Part shown: piece by piece, positions 40,967 through 49,783 of the stretch
Layout of the letters: each line of letters starts with the position of its first letter
Numbering within the stretch: position 1 is the stretch's first letter
Origin: JAHEFU01 sp020440645
GTDB taxonomy: Bacteria; 4484-113; JAFGCY01
Direction: 5' to 3'
NCBI GenBank assembly: GCA_020440645.1
Contig: JAGRNR010000001.1
Location: 1-64,000, forward strand
Length of the DNA: 64,000 nt
The notes under the pieces: generated by a model
What the model was told of the DNA's origin: nothing
Database searches by the model: none
The model's input: the letters and a program-made list of their open reading frames with translations, nothing else
Program-made: the position numbers and the translations under genes

Positions 40967-41766
40967 GCCGCAAGACCCGCAGTGGGGAGAAGGCCCGCAC
41001 CGGTGTCTTGGTGACAGGCGCCAGCAGCGGGATCGGCAAAGCAATCGCCTTCGAGTTCGCGGCACGGGAGCATGATGTTTTCCTTGTCGCCAGGAATGAG
41101 CAGCGACTGGCGGAACTGGCCCAGCGCTGCCGCGCGGAGCATTCCGTCAACGCAGCATACCTGGTCTGTGACCTGTCGAAGCCCGATGCTGCCGACACTG
41201 TGCATAACTGGATCCGCAAGCAGGGCTTCAGTGTTGATGTCCTAGTCAACAACGCGGGCTTCGATATCTTCGGTCCGGTAAGCGAAACTGATGCAAAGCA
41301 GGAAAGCGAACTGCTGGCGGTGAACATCCATACGCTGACAATGCTGACCAAGAAGTTCCTGCCACGCATGATCAAACGCGGCCGAGGCCGCGTGCTCAAT
41401 ATAGGCAGTACAGGCAGCCTGATCCCTACGCCGCTCAACGCAGTCTACTGTGCCAGCAAGGCCTATGTCCTCAGCTTCAGTGCCGCCCTGTCAGAGGAAT
41501 GCCTGGGCACGGGTGTGACCGTCACTTGCGCCTGCCCCGGTGCAACGCGCTCACGCTTCCATGAGCGTGCCGGGATGGAACAGGTGGTGCTGATGAAGTA
41601 CCCGGTGATGGAAGCTGAGGCCGTTGCCAGGGCCTGCGTGAATGCCTGCCTCGCCGGTCGAAGGATGCTGGTGGTCGGTACATTCAATAAGCTCAGCATG
41701 TATGCCATGTCGCTTATGCCACTGAGCTGGCGTGTGAAGCTGGCAAAGCAGTTCACCAAACAATAG
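40963..41766 (+). CDS. Short-chain dehydrogenase/reductase
   Basis: 267 residues, classical SDR. Cofactor motif TGASSGIG (about 19-26), NNAG (about 92-95), catalytic Ser in NIGSTGS and YCASK (Tyr/Lys). NAD(P)-dependent oxidoreductase of unknown substrate. The GTG start lies inside the hutH stop (GTGA, 4-nt overlap), so it is translationally coupled to hutH; its role in histidine breakdown is not evident. C-terminal hydrophobic patch MYAMSLMPLSWRVKL resembles the membrane-associated DltE-like group. Confidence 0.93.
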   Translation: MSRKTRSGEKARTGVLVTGASSGIGKAIAFEFAAREHDVFLVARNEQRLAELAQRCRAEHSVNAAYLVCDLSKPDAADTVHNWIRKQGFSVDVLVNNAGFDIFGPVSETDAKQESELLAVNIHTLTMLTKKFLPRMIKRGRGRVLNIGSTGSLIPTPLNAVYCASKAYVLSFSAALSEECLGTGVTVTCACPGATRSRFHERAGMEQVVLMKYPVMEAEAVARACVNACLAGRRMLVVGTFNKLSMYAMSLMPLSWRVKLAKQFTKQ

Positions 41767-41812
41767 TTGGCCGGGCAAAACGAAATCGAGTAAACATCAG
41801 TCTATACAGTAC

Positions 41813-41873
41813 AACGATGCGGCCAGATTCATTAACGTGAACCGTGGAAACCCTTTACGGCGGCTGCATCGTT
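41813..41873. repeat. Inverted repeat in convergent intergenic region
   Basis: AACGATGCGGCC (41813-41824) pairs with GGCTGCATCGTT (41862-41873), 12 bp with one G-U pair; inside is a smaller CCGT/ACGG stem. Lies between the SDR and the Fe-S gene, whose 3' ends face it. No T run. Possibly a factor-assisted terminator for both. Confidence 0.5.
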
Positions 41874-41914
41874 CCGTTGGCAAGCAAACTGGCTGGGTTG
41901 GCAGGACCTCTTTA

Positions 41915-43987
41915 TCAGGTCTGGAAACCAAGCACCGCATCACGCAGCAGGATGGCAATGTCCTTCACGGGCTTGTGCTCGTGGCCTTCCGCGTTGGCAG
42001 CGTCACTCATCATCACGTTGCAGAACGGGCAGGCCACGGCTACCTGGTCCGCGCCCGTTGCCGTCAGCTGGTCATAGCGCCATTCATTGACACGTTCGCC
42101 GACCGTTTCCTCCATGAACATCCGGCCGCCGCCTGCTCCGCAGCAGAAGCCCTTGTCACGGTTGTACTGGGCCTCAACCAGCTGCACTCCGGGCAGGTTG
42201 GCAACCACGCTGCGTGGTTCGTCGTATACCTTGTTGTAACGCCCAAGGTAGCAGGAGTCATGGAACACGATCTTCTGATTGCCACTTGAATGCTGCGGCT
42301 TAAGCTTGCCTTGCTGCACGAGGCGGGTCAGCAGTTCGCTGTGGTGGATCACTTCCTCGAAGACCACTCCAACCTGTTCATACTCGACCTTAAGCGTGTT
42401 GAAGCAGTGTGGGCAGGTAGTGATCACACGCTTGACGCTGGCTTCCTTGAATTGCTCCGCATTCATTTCCATCAATGCATTGGCAAGGTATTCATGTCCC
42501 GCTCGCCTGGCCGGGTCGCCACTGCAGGCCTCTGAGCTGAGCACGGCAAAGCTCACACCGGCATGGTTCAGCAGCTGCACAAGTGCGCGGGCCGTTTCCT
42601 TGTTGCGGTCGTCAAAACTGGACAGGCAGCCGACGAAGTAGATCCACTCCGCATCAGGCTTGTCCTCCAGCATTGGCACATCCAGCCCCTCGGCCCATTC
42701 CATGCGAGTGTGCGCCGGCAGGCCCCAGGGGTTGCCCTGCCCTTCCAGTCCTTCAAATGCCCCCTGCAGTTCCTTCGGAAAGCGGCCTTCCTCCTCGAGC
42801 ACGAGGTGGCGGCGCATCTCCACGATTGGAGTCACATGCTCTATGAACAGCGGGCAATGTTCGTCACAGGCTCCACAGGTGGTGCAGGCCCAGAGTGCTT
42901 CATCGGTGTGCACGTCGCCAACCAGGCGCTGGCCGCCAAGTTCCTCATCTGAAAGGCGCTCGACGACTGCAACCGCTGCACCACCCTCACCTTCGGCCCC
43001 ATTCTCCTGCTTCCGGGCTGCAGCGAGTTTCAGCAGCAGGTCCGGCGTATGCGCGTACAGCATCTCGCGGGTGCCGATGATGATGTGCTTCGGGGACAGG
43101 CTCTTGCCGGTGCGGTTTGCCGGGCAGAAGTGGTCGCAGCGACCGCATTCCGTGCAGCTGTAGGTATCCAGCCAGTTGCCCCAATGGAGCTGCTGGATGT
43201 GGTGCACACCGAATTCCTCGATGTCGTCATCCTCAAAGTTGATCGCCGGAAGCTGGCCCTGCGGTTTCAAGTTGCGCAGGTAGACCGTGAAGAAGGACGT
43301 GATCACGTGGAAGTGCTTGCCAAGTGGCAGCAGGTTCAGGAAAAACAGCAGTGCCAGGCAGTGCAGCCACCAGTTAACGGTGACTGTCAAGGCTGCTGAA
43401 CCGGCGGGGATCATTGAGGCCATCCCCGTTTCGATGAATGACATCTGGTGGGCCGCATGCTCTCCGGCTGAAACCGCAGCGGCATTCATCAGGATGTCCG
43501 TCACCATCAGGGTGCCGATCAGGCCGAGGATAAGCACAGCCTCACTGCTTTGCGTTAAGCGCTTCGGCTTGAGGACGAGGCGGCGGAAGGCCGCATAAAT
43601 CACGGCCACCAGCACCAATACTTCGACAAGGTCGCGCAGGAAGAGATAGACCCCGCCAAGCATGTCTTCGCGACCGAGCAGCGGGATATGCAGGTCCGCA
43701 TTGGGAAAGAATCCGGCAATTAGGAAATGCAGGGTGTTGAGCATCAGCACCATGAATCCCCAGAAGATCAGGAAGTGCATCAATCCTGCTGAGAAGTCCC
43801 CGCGCAACAGCCGGGCCTGGCCAAACACATTGACCAGTACGCCGAGTAGTCGCTTGCCGACGTCTCCACGGGCATCCGTGCTCTGCGCAGCCTTCAGCAC
43901 CCCGATGCGTGCATTCATACTGCGGATGAAGAAGAACATCGCCGTGATGAACACGACGCTGTAGGCAATGATGTGTACAACGGGCAT
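41915..43987 (-). CDS. Membrane Fe-S oxidoreductase, heterodisulfide-reductase-like
   Basis: 690 residues. N-terminal five to six membrane helices (about 5-270, NarI/DsrM-like, with scattered His that could bind heme b), then two 4Fe-4S ferredoxin motifs (CTECGRCDHFCP and CTTCGACDEHCP), then two CCG domains (CCGAGGGRMFME, ACPFCNVMM, CPHCFNTLK, HDSCYLGRY). This layout is that of HdrD/GlpC-like quinone reductases, commonly linked to electron-transfer flavoprotein and acyl-CoA oxidation. Start at ATG 43987 (AGGAAG site). A crotonase-like gene lies just upstream, which fits fatty-acid-linked electron transfer (inference). Confidence 0.92.
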   Translation of the reverse strand: MPVVHIIAYSVVFITAMFFFIRSMNARIGVLKAAQSTDARGDVGKRLLGVLVNVFGQARLLRGDFSAGLMHFLIFWGFMVLMLNTLHFLIAGFFPNADLHIPLLGREDMLGGVYLFLRDLVEVLVLVAVIYAAFRRLVLKPKRLTQSSEAVLILGLIGTLMVTDILMNAAAVSAGEHAAHQMSFIETGMASMIPAGSAALTVTVNWWLHCLALLFFLNLLPLGKHFHVITSFFTVYLRNLKPQGQLPAINFEDDDIEEFGVHHIQQLHWGNWLDTYSCTECGRCDHFCPANRTGKSLSPKHIIIGTREMLYAHTPDLLLKLAAARKQENGAEGEGGAAVAVVERLSDEELGGQRLVGDVHTDEALWACTTCGACDEHCPLFIEHVTPIVEMRRHLVLEEEGRFPKELQGAFEGLEGQGNPWGLPAHTRMEWAEGLDVPMLEDKPDAEWIYFVGCLSSFDDRNKETARALVQLLNHAGVSFAVLSSEACSGDPARRAGHEYLANALMEMNAEQFKEASVKRVITTCPHCFNTLKVEYEQVGVVFEEVIHHSELLTRLVQQGKLKPQHSSGNQKIVFHDSCYLGRYNKVYDEPRSVVANLPGVQLVEAQYNRDKGFCCGAGGGRMFMEETVGERVNEWRYDQLTATGADQVAVACPFCNVMMSDAANAEGHEHKPVKDIAILLRDAVLGFQT

Positions 43988-44056
43988 GTATCTGCTTCCT
44001 GACGGGCTTGCCGGCAACGTGGCGCGTCAGCGCACGATCCCTGCAGCCTGCGACTG

Positions 44057-44062
44057 ATTATA
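44057..44062 (-). promoter_or_regulatory. -10 element TATAAT, Fe-S oxidoreductase gene
   Basis: Minus-strand TATAAT about 70 nt before ATG 43987, just before the end of the upstream crotonase-like gene; -35 weak. Confidence 0.45.
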
Positions 44063-44068
44063 GTTTGT

Positions 44069-45247
44069 TCAGTCGAAGACCGGTACCTTGTCCTCAGGGT
44101 TGCGGCTTAGCACGGCATTCACACCAATCCTTCGATGCTCAGTCTCCATCAGGCAGGCACACAGCTCAGCCTCAAGCTGGCCGATTTCCTCATAGTTCGC
44201 GAAGATCTGGTCCTCAGACTTGCGGCTCCACTCATCGACGAATTTTGCTACGGCCTTGACCGCCAGCGGAGCGAGCGGCTTACCAAGCTTGACCAAATCC
44301 TTCAGCGCTGATTTCGTGAGGGCCTTAAGTCCGTCCTTGTCGTCATCCTTGCGTAGGCGGCTGGCTTCCTTGGCCACCTTGTCATGCAGCTCGCGGTACT
44401 TCTCTGTATCCGTACGATCCGCAATTTCCTGCTGCAGTTCCTTCATCAGCTTCTCACGGGCCTTTTCGCCTTTCGCTCCGCCGGGGAACTCAGAATTTCG
44501 CTTCAGTTCCTTTTTCTTTGTTGCAAGCTCCAGGGCCGCCTCAAGCAACATCGGTTCAGCAGCAGCTACATGTGCCTGCCAGGCGGCATCCCAGTCATCC
44601 GTGGAAACCGCCTTGCGATCCGGCGCGTCGGGCGTCTCCACCACCTGCTGGACGATGCCGAACTTGAGCATGTCCTCCGCCCTAAGCGTATTGCCGGTCT
44701 GCCCCATCCATTTGGCCCGCTCAGGGCCGCACTTGAGCATGATATTGAGCACGCCGTTCCAGCCGGGAATGATGCCGAGCAGCACTTCCGAGAGCTGGAT
44801 CAGGGTGTCCTTGTCACAGATTCCCCATTCGGCGAACAATGGCCACTCAACGCTGCCGCCGTAGCGGTCCCCGGTGAAGACGCCGATGGTCCGCATCCGG
44901 GGCCACAATGCCTTCACCCTGGTATCGAGGGACGTGCCACGAGACAAGTGCTTGTGGATTGCATCAACATCGCAATCACCCTTGAATTCAGTAATGTCCG
45001 CACCAGCGTGGATCACGTCATATGCGCCGGTGAATACACCGAACTCCAGTGTTGCATCCTGTTCCAGTACAGCGATCGCTTCTTCCATCTCAAGCATGCC
45101 ATCGGTATCCACAGCATGCAGCTTTGCACGGTTGGGGTTCACGTAGCGCAGCACTGCCCCATGCTTGCCGTTATGCTCAACAGCACTGACGGTGACATAT
45201 CCCTTGGCACCAGCGTACAGCTGCTCTCCAGCTCGTTCTGCCGACAT
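44069..45247 (-). CDS. Enoyl-CoA hydratase/isomerase-like protein with helical insertion
   Basis: 392 residues against about 260 for a typical crotonase. The crotonase core is seen at about 1-235: AGADITEF (oxyanion turn), YGGSVEWPL, SEVLLGIIPGWNG, RAEDMLKFGIVQQVV. A highly charged Lys/Glu helical insertion (about 240-360) separates it from the usual last helix and tail (EHRRIGVNAVLSRNPEDKVPVFD). Start: GGAGG abuts ATG 45253, so ATG 45247, 6 nt further, is preferred. Probably acts on an acyl-CoA; shares the strand and an 81-bp gap with the Hdr-like gene. Confidence 0.8.
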   Translation of the reverse strand: MSAERAGEQLYAGAKGYVTVSAVEHNGKHGAVLRYVNPNRAKLHAVDTDGMLEMEEAIAVLEQDATLEFGVFTGAYDVIHAGADITEFKGDCDVDAIHKHLSRGTSLDTRVKALWPRMRTIGVFTGDRYGGSVEWPLFAEWGICDKDTLIQLSEVLLGIIPGWNGVLNIMLKCGPERAKWMGQTGNTLRAEDMLKFGIVQQVVETPDAPDRKAVSTDDWDAAWQAHVAAAEPMLLEAALELATKKKELKRNSEFPGGAKGEKAREKLMKELQQEIADRTDTEKYRELHDKVAKEASRLRKDDDKDGLKALTKSALKDLVKLGKPLAPLAVKAVAKFVDEWSRKSEDQIFANYEEIGQLEAELCACLMETEHRRIGVNAVLSRNPEDKVPVFD

Positions 45248-45326
45248 CAACATCCTCCGATTGAATCGTGACACGCAGTCCGGGCCTGAAGATTATCACA
45301 CTCCCGGAGGCAGGCCAGCGGGTTGT

Positions 45327-45332
45327 TATCAT
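45327..45332 (+). promoter_or_regulatory. -10 element TATCAT, leaderless GTG start
   Basis: TATCAT, six bases (ATGCCC), GTG 45339. The ATG at 45333 abuts the box and would be upstream of the start of transcription. Confidence 0.5.
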
Positions 45333-45338
45333 ATGCCC

Positions 45339-45845
45339 GTGACCGGCAATGGTGACAAATCTGCAAGCAAACTCCGTGAATGGCAATCACGGATGAACTG
45401 GGCCAGTGAGGCGGAACGCAACGTCTTCCTGCTGGCCTGCATCTGTTGCATCCTCCTGCCACCGCTTGGCATAAGCTCACTGAGCATCCCGCTAAGCGGA
45501 CTGCTGCTGCTGAGCCACCTGCTGCTGCTGTTGTATTGCGCCACAAACGTGCAGCGCAAGTATGCAATCGCATCAAACCTGCTTGTGATGATCTCACTCG
45601 CCAACTTCCTGCTGGCAAACTACTCTGGCCTGCGCCATGCGGATGTGCTGATATACGTATTCTGCGCGATGGCGTTCGTCAGCCTGCCTTTCTCGATAAC
45701 TGGCTATGCCCGCAGTTCAAGGAAGGCAACAGAGCATGCTTCGCTGGTTCAGCAGGAGGATTTCCGCTGGATGCTGACGAGTGCCCCGCTGATGACCCGA
45801 TGGAAATTCCATGAAAAATTACGCGAGGAGCAGGCACTGCCCTGA
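45339..45845 (+). CDS. Small multi-pass membrane protein, unknown
   Basis: About 168 residues. Hydrophilic N-terminus (about 35), then three to four membrane helices (about 32-115; LPPLGISSLSIPLSGLLLLS with HLLLLLYCATNV; ASNLLVMISLANFLLANY; VLIYVFCAMAFVSLPF) and a charged C-terminal tail. No family recognised. I place the start at GTG 45339 from the promoter spacing; the open frame runs 58 codons further upstream (ATG 45333 is two codons up), antisense to the crotonase gene, without support. A 6-bp CTGCCC/GGGCAG hairpin spans the stop. Divergent from the crotonase gene. Confidence 0.6.
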   Translation: MTGNGDKSASKLREWQSRMNWASEAERNVFLLACICCILLPPLGISSLSIPLSGLLLLSHLLLLLYCATNVQRKYAIASNLLVMISLANFLLANYSGLRHADVLIYVFCAMAFVSLPFSITGYARSSRKATEHASLVQQEDFRWMLTSAPLMTRWKFHEKLREEQALP

Positions 45846-45931
45846 GGGCAGTCCAGCACAGGGCTTAAGCTACATGGCGGCGCTTCCTGCCAGAAAACAC
45901 GCGCTATTTTCACGAATTATCCCGTATTTCA

Positions 45932-45960
45932 TTGACACTACCCCGGCACTGAGATATCAT
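45932..45960 (+). promoter_or_regulatory. Promoter TTGACA-17-TATCAT of initiator tRNA
   Basis: Perfect -35 TTGACA (45932-45937), 17-bp spacer, -10 TATCAT (45955-45960). Six bases then the mature 5' end of the tRNA at 45967, so transcription may start at nucleotide +1 of the mature tRNA. Confidence 0.85.
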
Positions 45961-45966
45961 TCCTGC

Positions 45967-46042
<76 letters not shown>

Positions 46043-46079
46043 AATCCCCACCTCTGACGATCCTCCCCTGTTGCCAGTT

Positions 46080-48929
46080 TCAGTTGCTGCCAATGCAATA
46101 CAGCGACCCGTCTGAGCTACCGAAATAGACCCTGCCATCCTTGCCAACCAGTGGTGCACTGTCTACCAGCGCTCCTGTTGTGTAGGTCCACTTCCCGGTT
46201 CCGTTCGGATTCACTGCATGCAGCTTGAAGTCATCGCTGCCAACATAGATCGTGCCGCCTGAGTCAATTGCCGGCGAACTGTCAATGTCCCCGCCGGTGG
46301 TGTATGTCCATATTGCATTTCCAGTTACTGGATCTATGCAATGCAGTTTGTCGTCACCGCTGCCAATGTAAACCCTGCCATCAGCCCCGATCGCGGGTGA
46401 GCAGTTCTCGATGTAATCGGCGGTACTGTAGGTCCACTTCATCACACCGGCGGGACTGACAGCGTGCAGCTTGCCATCACTGCTGCCAACGTAGACCGTG
46501 TCATCAGGTGCAATCGCAGGACTGCTGCGTACCCAGCCCCCGGCATTGTACTTCCACTTCAGTGTGCCATCCGCATTGAGTGCGTTGAGCTGGTTGTCCT
46601 TACCGGATCCGAAATAGATGGTTCCATCAGCCGCAATTGCCGGGCTACTGCGCACTTCCTCGCCACAGGTGAAGGACCAGACCAGGTTGCCGTCCGGGTC
46701 GAGGCAGTAGAGCTTCTTGTCATTGCTTCCGAAATAGATCCGCCCGTCATCGCCAATCGCCGGGCTGGATCGTACGATTCCACTGGTGCTGAAAGTCCAC
46801 TTCTGGTTGCCTGCACTGTCAACAGCGTGCAGCTTGAAGTCATGGCTGCCGAAGTACAGGCTGCCATCCGGGGCAATCGCCGCGGCGGTGTATATGTCTG
46901 CCCCTGCGCTGTATGTCCATTTCTCTGAACCATCAGGGTTGAGGGCAATGAACTTGCCAGCGTAGCTTCCGAAATAGACGGTTCCATCCGCAGCCATCAC
47001 GGGGTTGCAACGGATCCAGCTGCCGGTCGAATATGACCATGCAAGTGAGCTACCTGCTGGTCCGGCTACTGTTGCCCGTGAATTTGCCCGGTTGTCCAGC
47101 CCAAAGCGCCACCAGTCACTGCGGTTGTCTGCAAAGCCCGTTGCCGGAGTGCTGTGGAGACTTGTCCCGGCCGAATTGCCGGCCCGCACCGTGTATTGAT
47201 GTCCGGACAAGTCCGGAACCGCGTTGTCATCGTAGTGATCAACCTTGCCGACAGTGGCAATCTCGACTGGATTCCCATCCCGGTAGACGAAGTACTGTTC
47301 TGCCGCCGGGTCCAGTTCCCAGCTGACCCTGACACTGTCACGCTGAGTACCCTGAGAAGCAATCACACCGACTGGAACTCCTGGCGGCAGCAGCTTGAGG
47401 CTGCCTGATTCCGGGCCGGTCTTCATGCTTTCTCCAAGTCCAGTGAAGGCGCTGACCCAGTACTGGTGCTCATTGAAGTCTTGCAGTGACTCGTCTTCAT
47501 AGCTATCAACGTCTCCCAGGGTGGCAATCAGGTTGCTCTCTTCATCCCTGTAGATCATGTATCCATCTGCATAGTCTGCCTTTGTCCAGCTGACACTGAC
47601 CACAAGGGTGTCAGCCGCATCGCTGGCAGACAATCCAGTCGGTGCTGGCGGAATGATCCCTGACCTGCCGGTTACCTCGATGCTGGCCTCGCCTTCCCCA
47701 GCGGGATTGACTGCACTCACAACGTAGTTGTGGTCATTGGGCAAGGGATCAGTCGCATCCGTATAAGAAGTAACAGGTATCTCAGCAATCGGTGTTGCAT
47801 TACCATCACGATAGATCCTGTAGCTTGTTGCATTGCTGACAGCTTCCCAGTTGATTTCAATTGCTGATTCCACGGTTCCGAGACTGGCAACTGGGTTCAG
47901 TGGCTTGCCCGGTAATGGCATGCTGAAGCCGCTCGCACTGTCGCTGAAAGCGCTGAGTCCTTCTTTGATGACTGCGGCTACACGATATGTCCTGGTCTGG
48001 CCAGGCTGTACATCCTCGTCTAGGTAACTGGTACCTATTGATGTCTCTGCAAGGAATTCAAAGACTGACTGGCTGAGGTGCCTTCTTTCAATGCGGTAGG
48101 CAGTTGCCTCTTCCAGGGGATCCCATGAAAGGCTGATCGCCCCAGCCAACTCACCCTGGCTGGCCTGCAGGTTCTGTGGTCGCAGTGCGGAAGTGAACAC
48201 AACTTCATTCGAAGGCTGGCTAAGGCTGCCATCCGCCTTATCTCTGGCAACGACCCGTAATGCATCGCCATCCTTAAGCCCGTTTACCTCGAGAGAAAAA
48301 ATCAGCCTGCCCGTTTCCTGCTCGCTTGTCCCACCGGATTGGGCAATCACGCCCGCCTCGGTGAAGCTGCCGCCAGATGTGCTTCTTTGCACAGCATACT
48401 CACTGAGCACATTCCCGAAGTTGGCACCTATCGGTGTCACGTCAGCAATCGTTATCAGGCCGTTACCATCACCATCTGCCTGTACTGCGACTGACCAGTC
48501 AGGGCTAGGATCTGACTTGCCGAAATGCAGGCCGATCATGGTCAGGTCCGAGATGTTCACCTGGCTGTTGCGGTCGTAATCCCCAGTGTTGCGGTAAGTC
48601 CAGCCAAGCACTGCACTGTCAGTTGAGGCGGAAAGAACCTGGAGGTCATTGACCACATTCTGGGTTCCCTGAGGAGCTTTGCTTGGATCTCGCTCAATTG
48701 TGGCCCGGCTCTGCTCCAGGGCAGCAAGCAGGGCCTTCCAGAGCAGAGGATCAATGCCGGCTGCAGGTTCCAGATGGTTTCCTGCAGACTCGACTGCTGA
48801 AACTGAATCCGCCGCCTGCAGATTTGTACAGGAGGCAATCAGGCCAAGGCCTTGGCTGTTGGAACAGGAACCAAGGCCATAGACCACACCGATAAAAATG
48901 CTAATGCCCGGAAAAGACAAGTTGCGCAA
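46080..48929 (-). CDS. Lipoprotein: dockerin pair, FN3 repeats, PQQ-type beta-propeller
   Basis: 949 residues. Lipobox GLGSC near residue 22. In order: a low-complexity region; the paired EF-hand module (about 115-180: GDYDRNSQVNISDLTMIG and DGDGNGLITIADVTPIGANF); about five FN3 domains (about 200-630); a C-terminal PQQ propeller (about 645-949) with near-regular blades of the type WTYSTG...SSPAIG.DG.IYFGS..KLYCLDP. No PQQ-enzyme residues. Start: a GGAGG site is 6 nt before TTG 48929, which gives a proper lipoprotein signal; the GTG further upstream does not. Converges with the fMet tRNA. Confidence 0.88.
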   Translation of the reverse strand: MRNLSFPGISIFIGVVYGLGSCSNSQGLGLIASCTNLQAADSVSAVESAGNHLEPAAGIDPLLWKALLAALEQSRATIERDPSKAPQGTQNVVNDLQVLSASTDSAVLGWTYRNTGDYDRNSQVNISDLTMIGLHFGKSDPSPDWSVAVQADGDGNGLITIADVTPIGANFGNVLSEYAVQRSTSGGSFTEAGVIAQSGGTSEQETGRLIFSLEVNGLKDGDALRVVARDKADGSLSQPSNEVVFTSALRPQNLQASQGELAGAISLSWDPLEEATAYRIERRHLSQSVFEFLAETSIGTSYLDEDVQPGQTRTYRVAAVIKEGLSAFSDSASGFSMPLPGKPLNPVASLGTVESAIEINWEAVSNATSYRIYRDGNATPIAEIPVTSYTDATDPLPNDHNYVVSAVNPAGEGEASIEVTGRSGIIPPAPTGLSASDAADTLVVSVSWTKADYADGYMIYRDEESNLIATLGDVDSYEDESLQDFNEHQYWVSAFTGLGESMKTGPESGSLKLLPPGVPVGVIASQGTQRDSVRVSWELDPAAEQYFVYRDGNPVEIATVGKVDHYDDNAVPDLSGHQYTVRAGNSAGTSLHSTPATGFADNRSDWWRFGLDNRANSRATVAGPAGSSLAWSYSTGSWIRCNPVMAADGTVYFGSYAGKFIALNPDGSEKWTYSAGADIYTAAAIAPDGSLYFGSHDFKLHAVDSAGNQKWTFSTSGIVRSSPAIGDDGRIYFGSNDKKLYCLDPDGNLVWSFTCGEEVRSSPAIAADGTIYFGSGKDNQLNALNADGTLKWKYNAGGWVRSSPAIAPDDTVYVGSSDGKLHAVSPAGVMKWTYSTADYIENCSPAIGADGRVYIGSGDDKLHCIDPVTGNAIWTYTTGGDIDSSPAIDSGGTIYVGSDDFKLHAVNPNGTGKWTYTTGALVDSAPLVGKDGRVYFGSSDGSLYCIGSN

Positions 48930-49020
48930 AGGGTACCTCCAAGCACACACCACCGTGGTAGACCTCGTTCGAATGAATTGAGCTACATTTGGAGGTGCAA
49001 AAGAGACGGGAACAGGGGTA

Positions 49021-49059
49021 GATCCTGTTGTACAGTCTGAAGATCTGTACTGGAGGATC
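49021..49059 (+). promoter_or_regulatory. Inverted repeat covering the ribosome-binding site of the DUF302 gene
   Basis: GATCCT (49021-49026) and GTACAG (49030-49035) pair with CTGTAC (49045-49050) and AGGATC (49054-49059); the intervening three bases are mismatched. In RNA the GGAGG site for ATG 49065 would be partly hidden in the stem. It could instead be a DNA operator. Confidence 0.55.
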
Positions 49060-49064
49060 GTTCA

Positions 49065-49574
49065 ATGAAGACGTTATGGACCCTTGTGGCCCTGTTCCTG
49101 GCACTGAGTGCCAACGCATTTGCACAGGAGGATGGCAATATGAATGACGAAGCTGCGTCGATGCATTCACACATCACGGTGAACGGCTATTACCTTCATA
49201 CAGCAGTCAGCACGGATTTCGAAACCACGGTGGAAAAGCTTCGTGGCATCCTCAAGGATGAGGGCTTCGGCGTGCTTACAGAGATTGACTTCTCCGCCAA
49301 GATGAAGGAGAAGCTGGACGTGGATACCCCTCCCTGCCTGATCCTCGGCGCCTGCAACCCTCCCTTCGCCTGGCAGGTGTTCCAGAGTGAACCCTGGATC
49401 GGTGTGGAGATGCCATGCAATGTCGTGGTGCGGCAGATGGATGACGGTTCCGTCGAGGTGGCAATGAAGAACCCCGGCATGCTGGTAGAGGCGACTGGAA
49501 ACAGTGAGCTGTCCCAGCTTGGCAAGGACTTGACAGATGCAGTGGTGAGGATCCTGGAAAAGGTCTCACACTAG
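49065..49574 (+). CDS. Exported DUF302 protein
   Basis: 169 residues. Signal peptide (about 1-20, LVALFLALSANAFA), then a DUF302 domain: TDFETTVEKLRGILKDEGF, GVLTEIDFSAKMKEKL, LILGACNPPFAWQVFQSEP, LPCNVVV-type strand. The conserved Cys in GACNPP is present. Function of DUF302 is unknown; some are near thiosulfate or redox genes. Paralogue of the next gene but exported. Possible hairpin control at its ribosome-binding site. Confidence 0.9.
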   Translation: MKTLWTLVALFLALSANAFAQEDGNMNDEAASMHSHITVNGYYLHTAVSTDFETTVEKLRGILKDEGFGVLTEIDFSAKMKEKLDVDTPPCLILGACNPPFAWQVFQSEPWIGVEMPCNVVVRQMDDGSVEVAMKNPGMLVEATGNSELSQLGKDLTDAVVRILEKVSH

Positions 49575-49598
49575 CAGCACTTTAACCAGCATACATAC

Positions 49599-49636
49599 AG
49601 GCCGGAGCCCAATGTTGGGTCCGGCCTTTTCTGTTT
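49599..49636 (+). terminator. Rho-independent terminator
   Basis: AGGCCGGA (49599-49606) pairs with TCCGGCCT (49620-49627), extended inward by CCCAA/TTGGG, then TTTCTGTTTCT. Separates the two DUF302 genes. Confidence 0.88.
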
Positions 49637-49783
49637 CTCCGGTTGCTGTTTCAATTGAAACATTGGGACATCGCGCACCAGAACAGCCCATTTTGCATTG
49701 CCAATTCAGCAATGGTTCTGTATCTTCTCCGCATCGGGCAGCCGGGCCCGTAGATCCGGCAATCAGCTTTACGGAGAATTGAT

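Noticed and set aside
39524..41065. 513-residue open frame on the minus strand
   Set aside because: Antisense to hutH, which has all active-site motifs.
41915..45247. Complete beta-oxidation/ETF cluster
   Set aside because: Only the Hdr-like protein and a divergent crotonase are present; no ETF or acyl-CoA dehydrogenase genes in the window.
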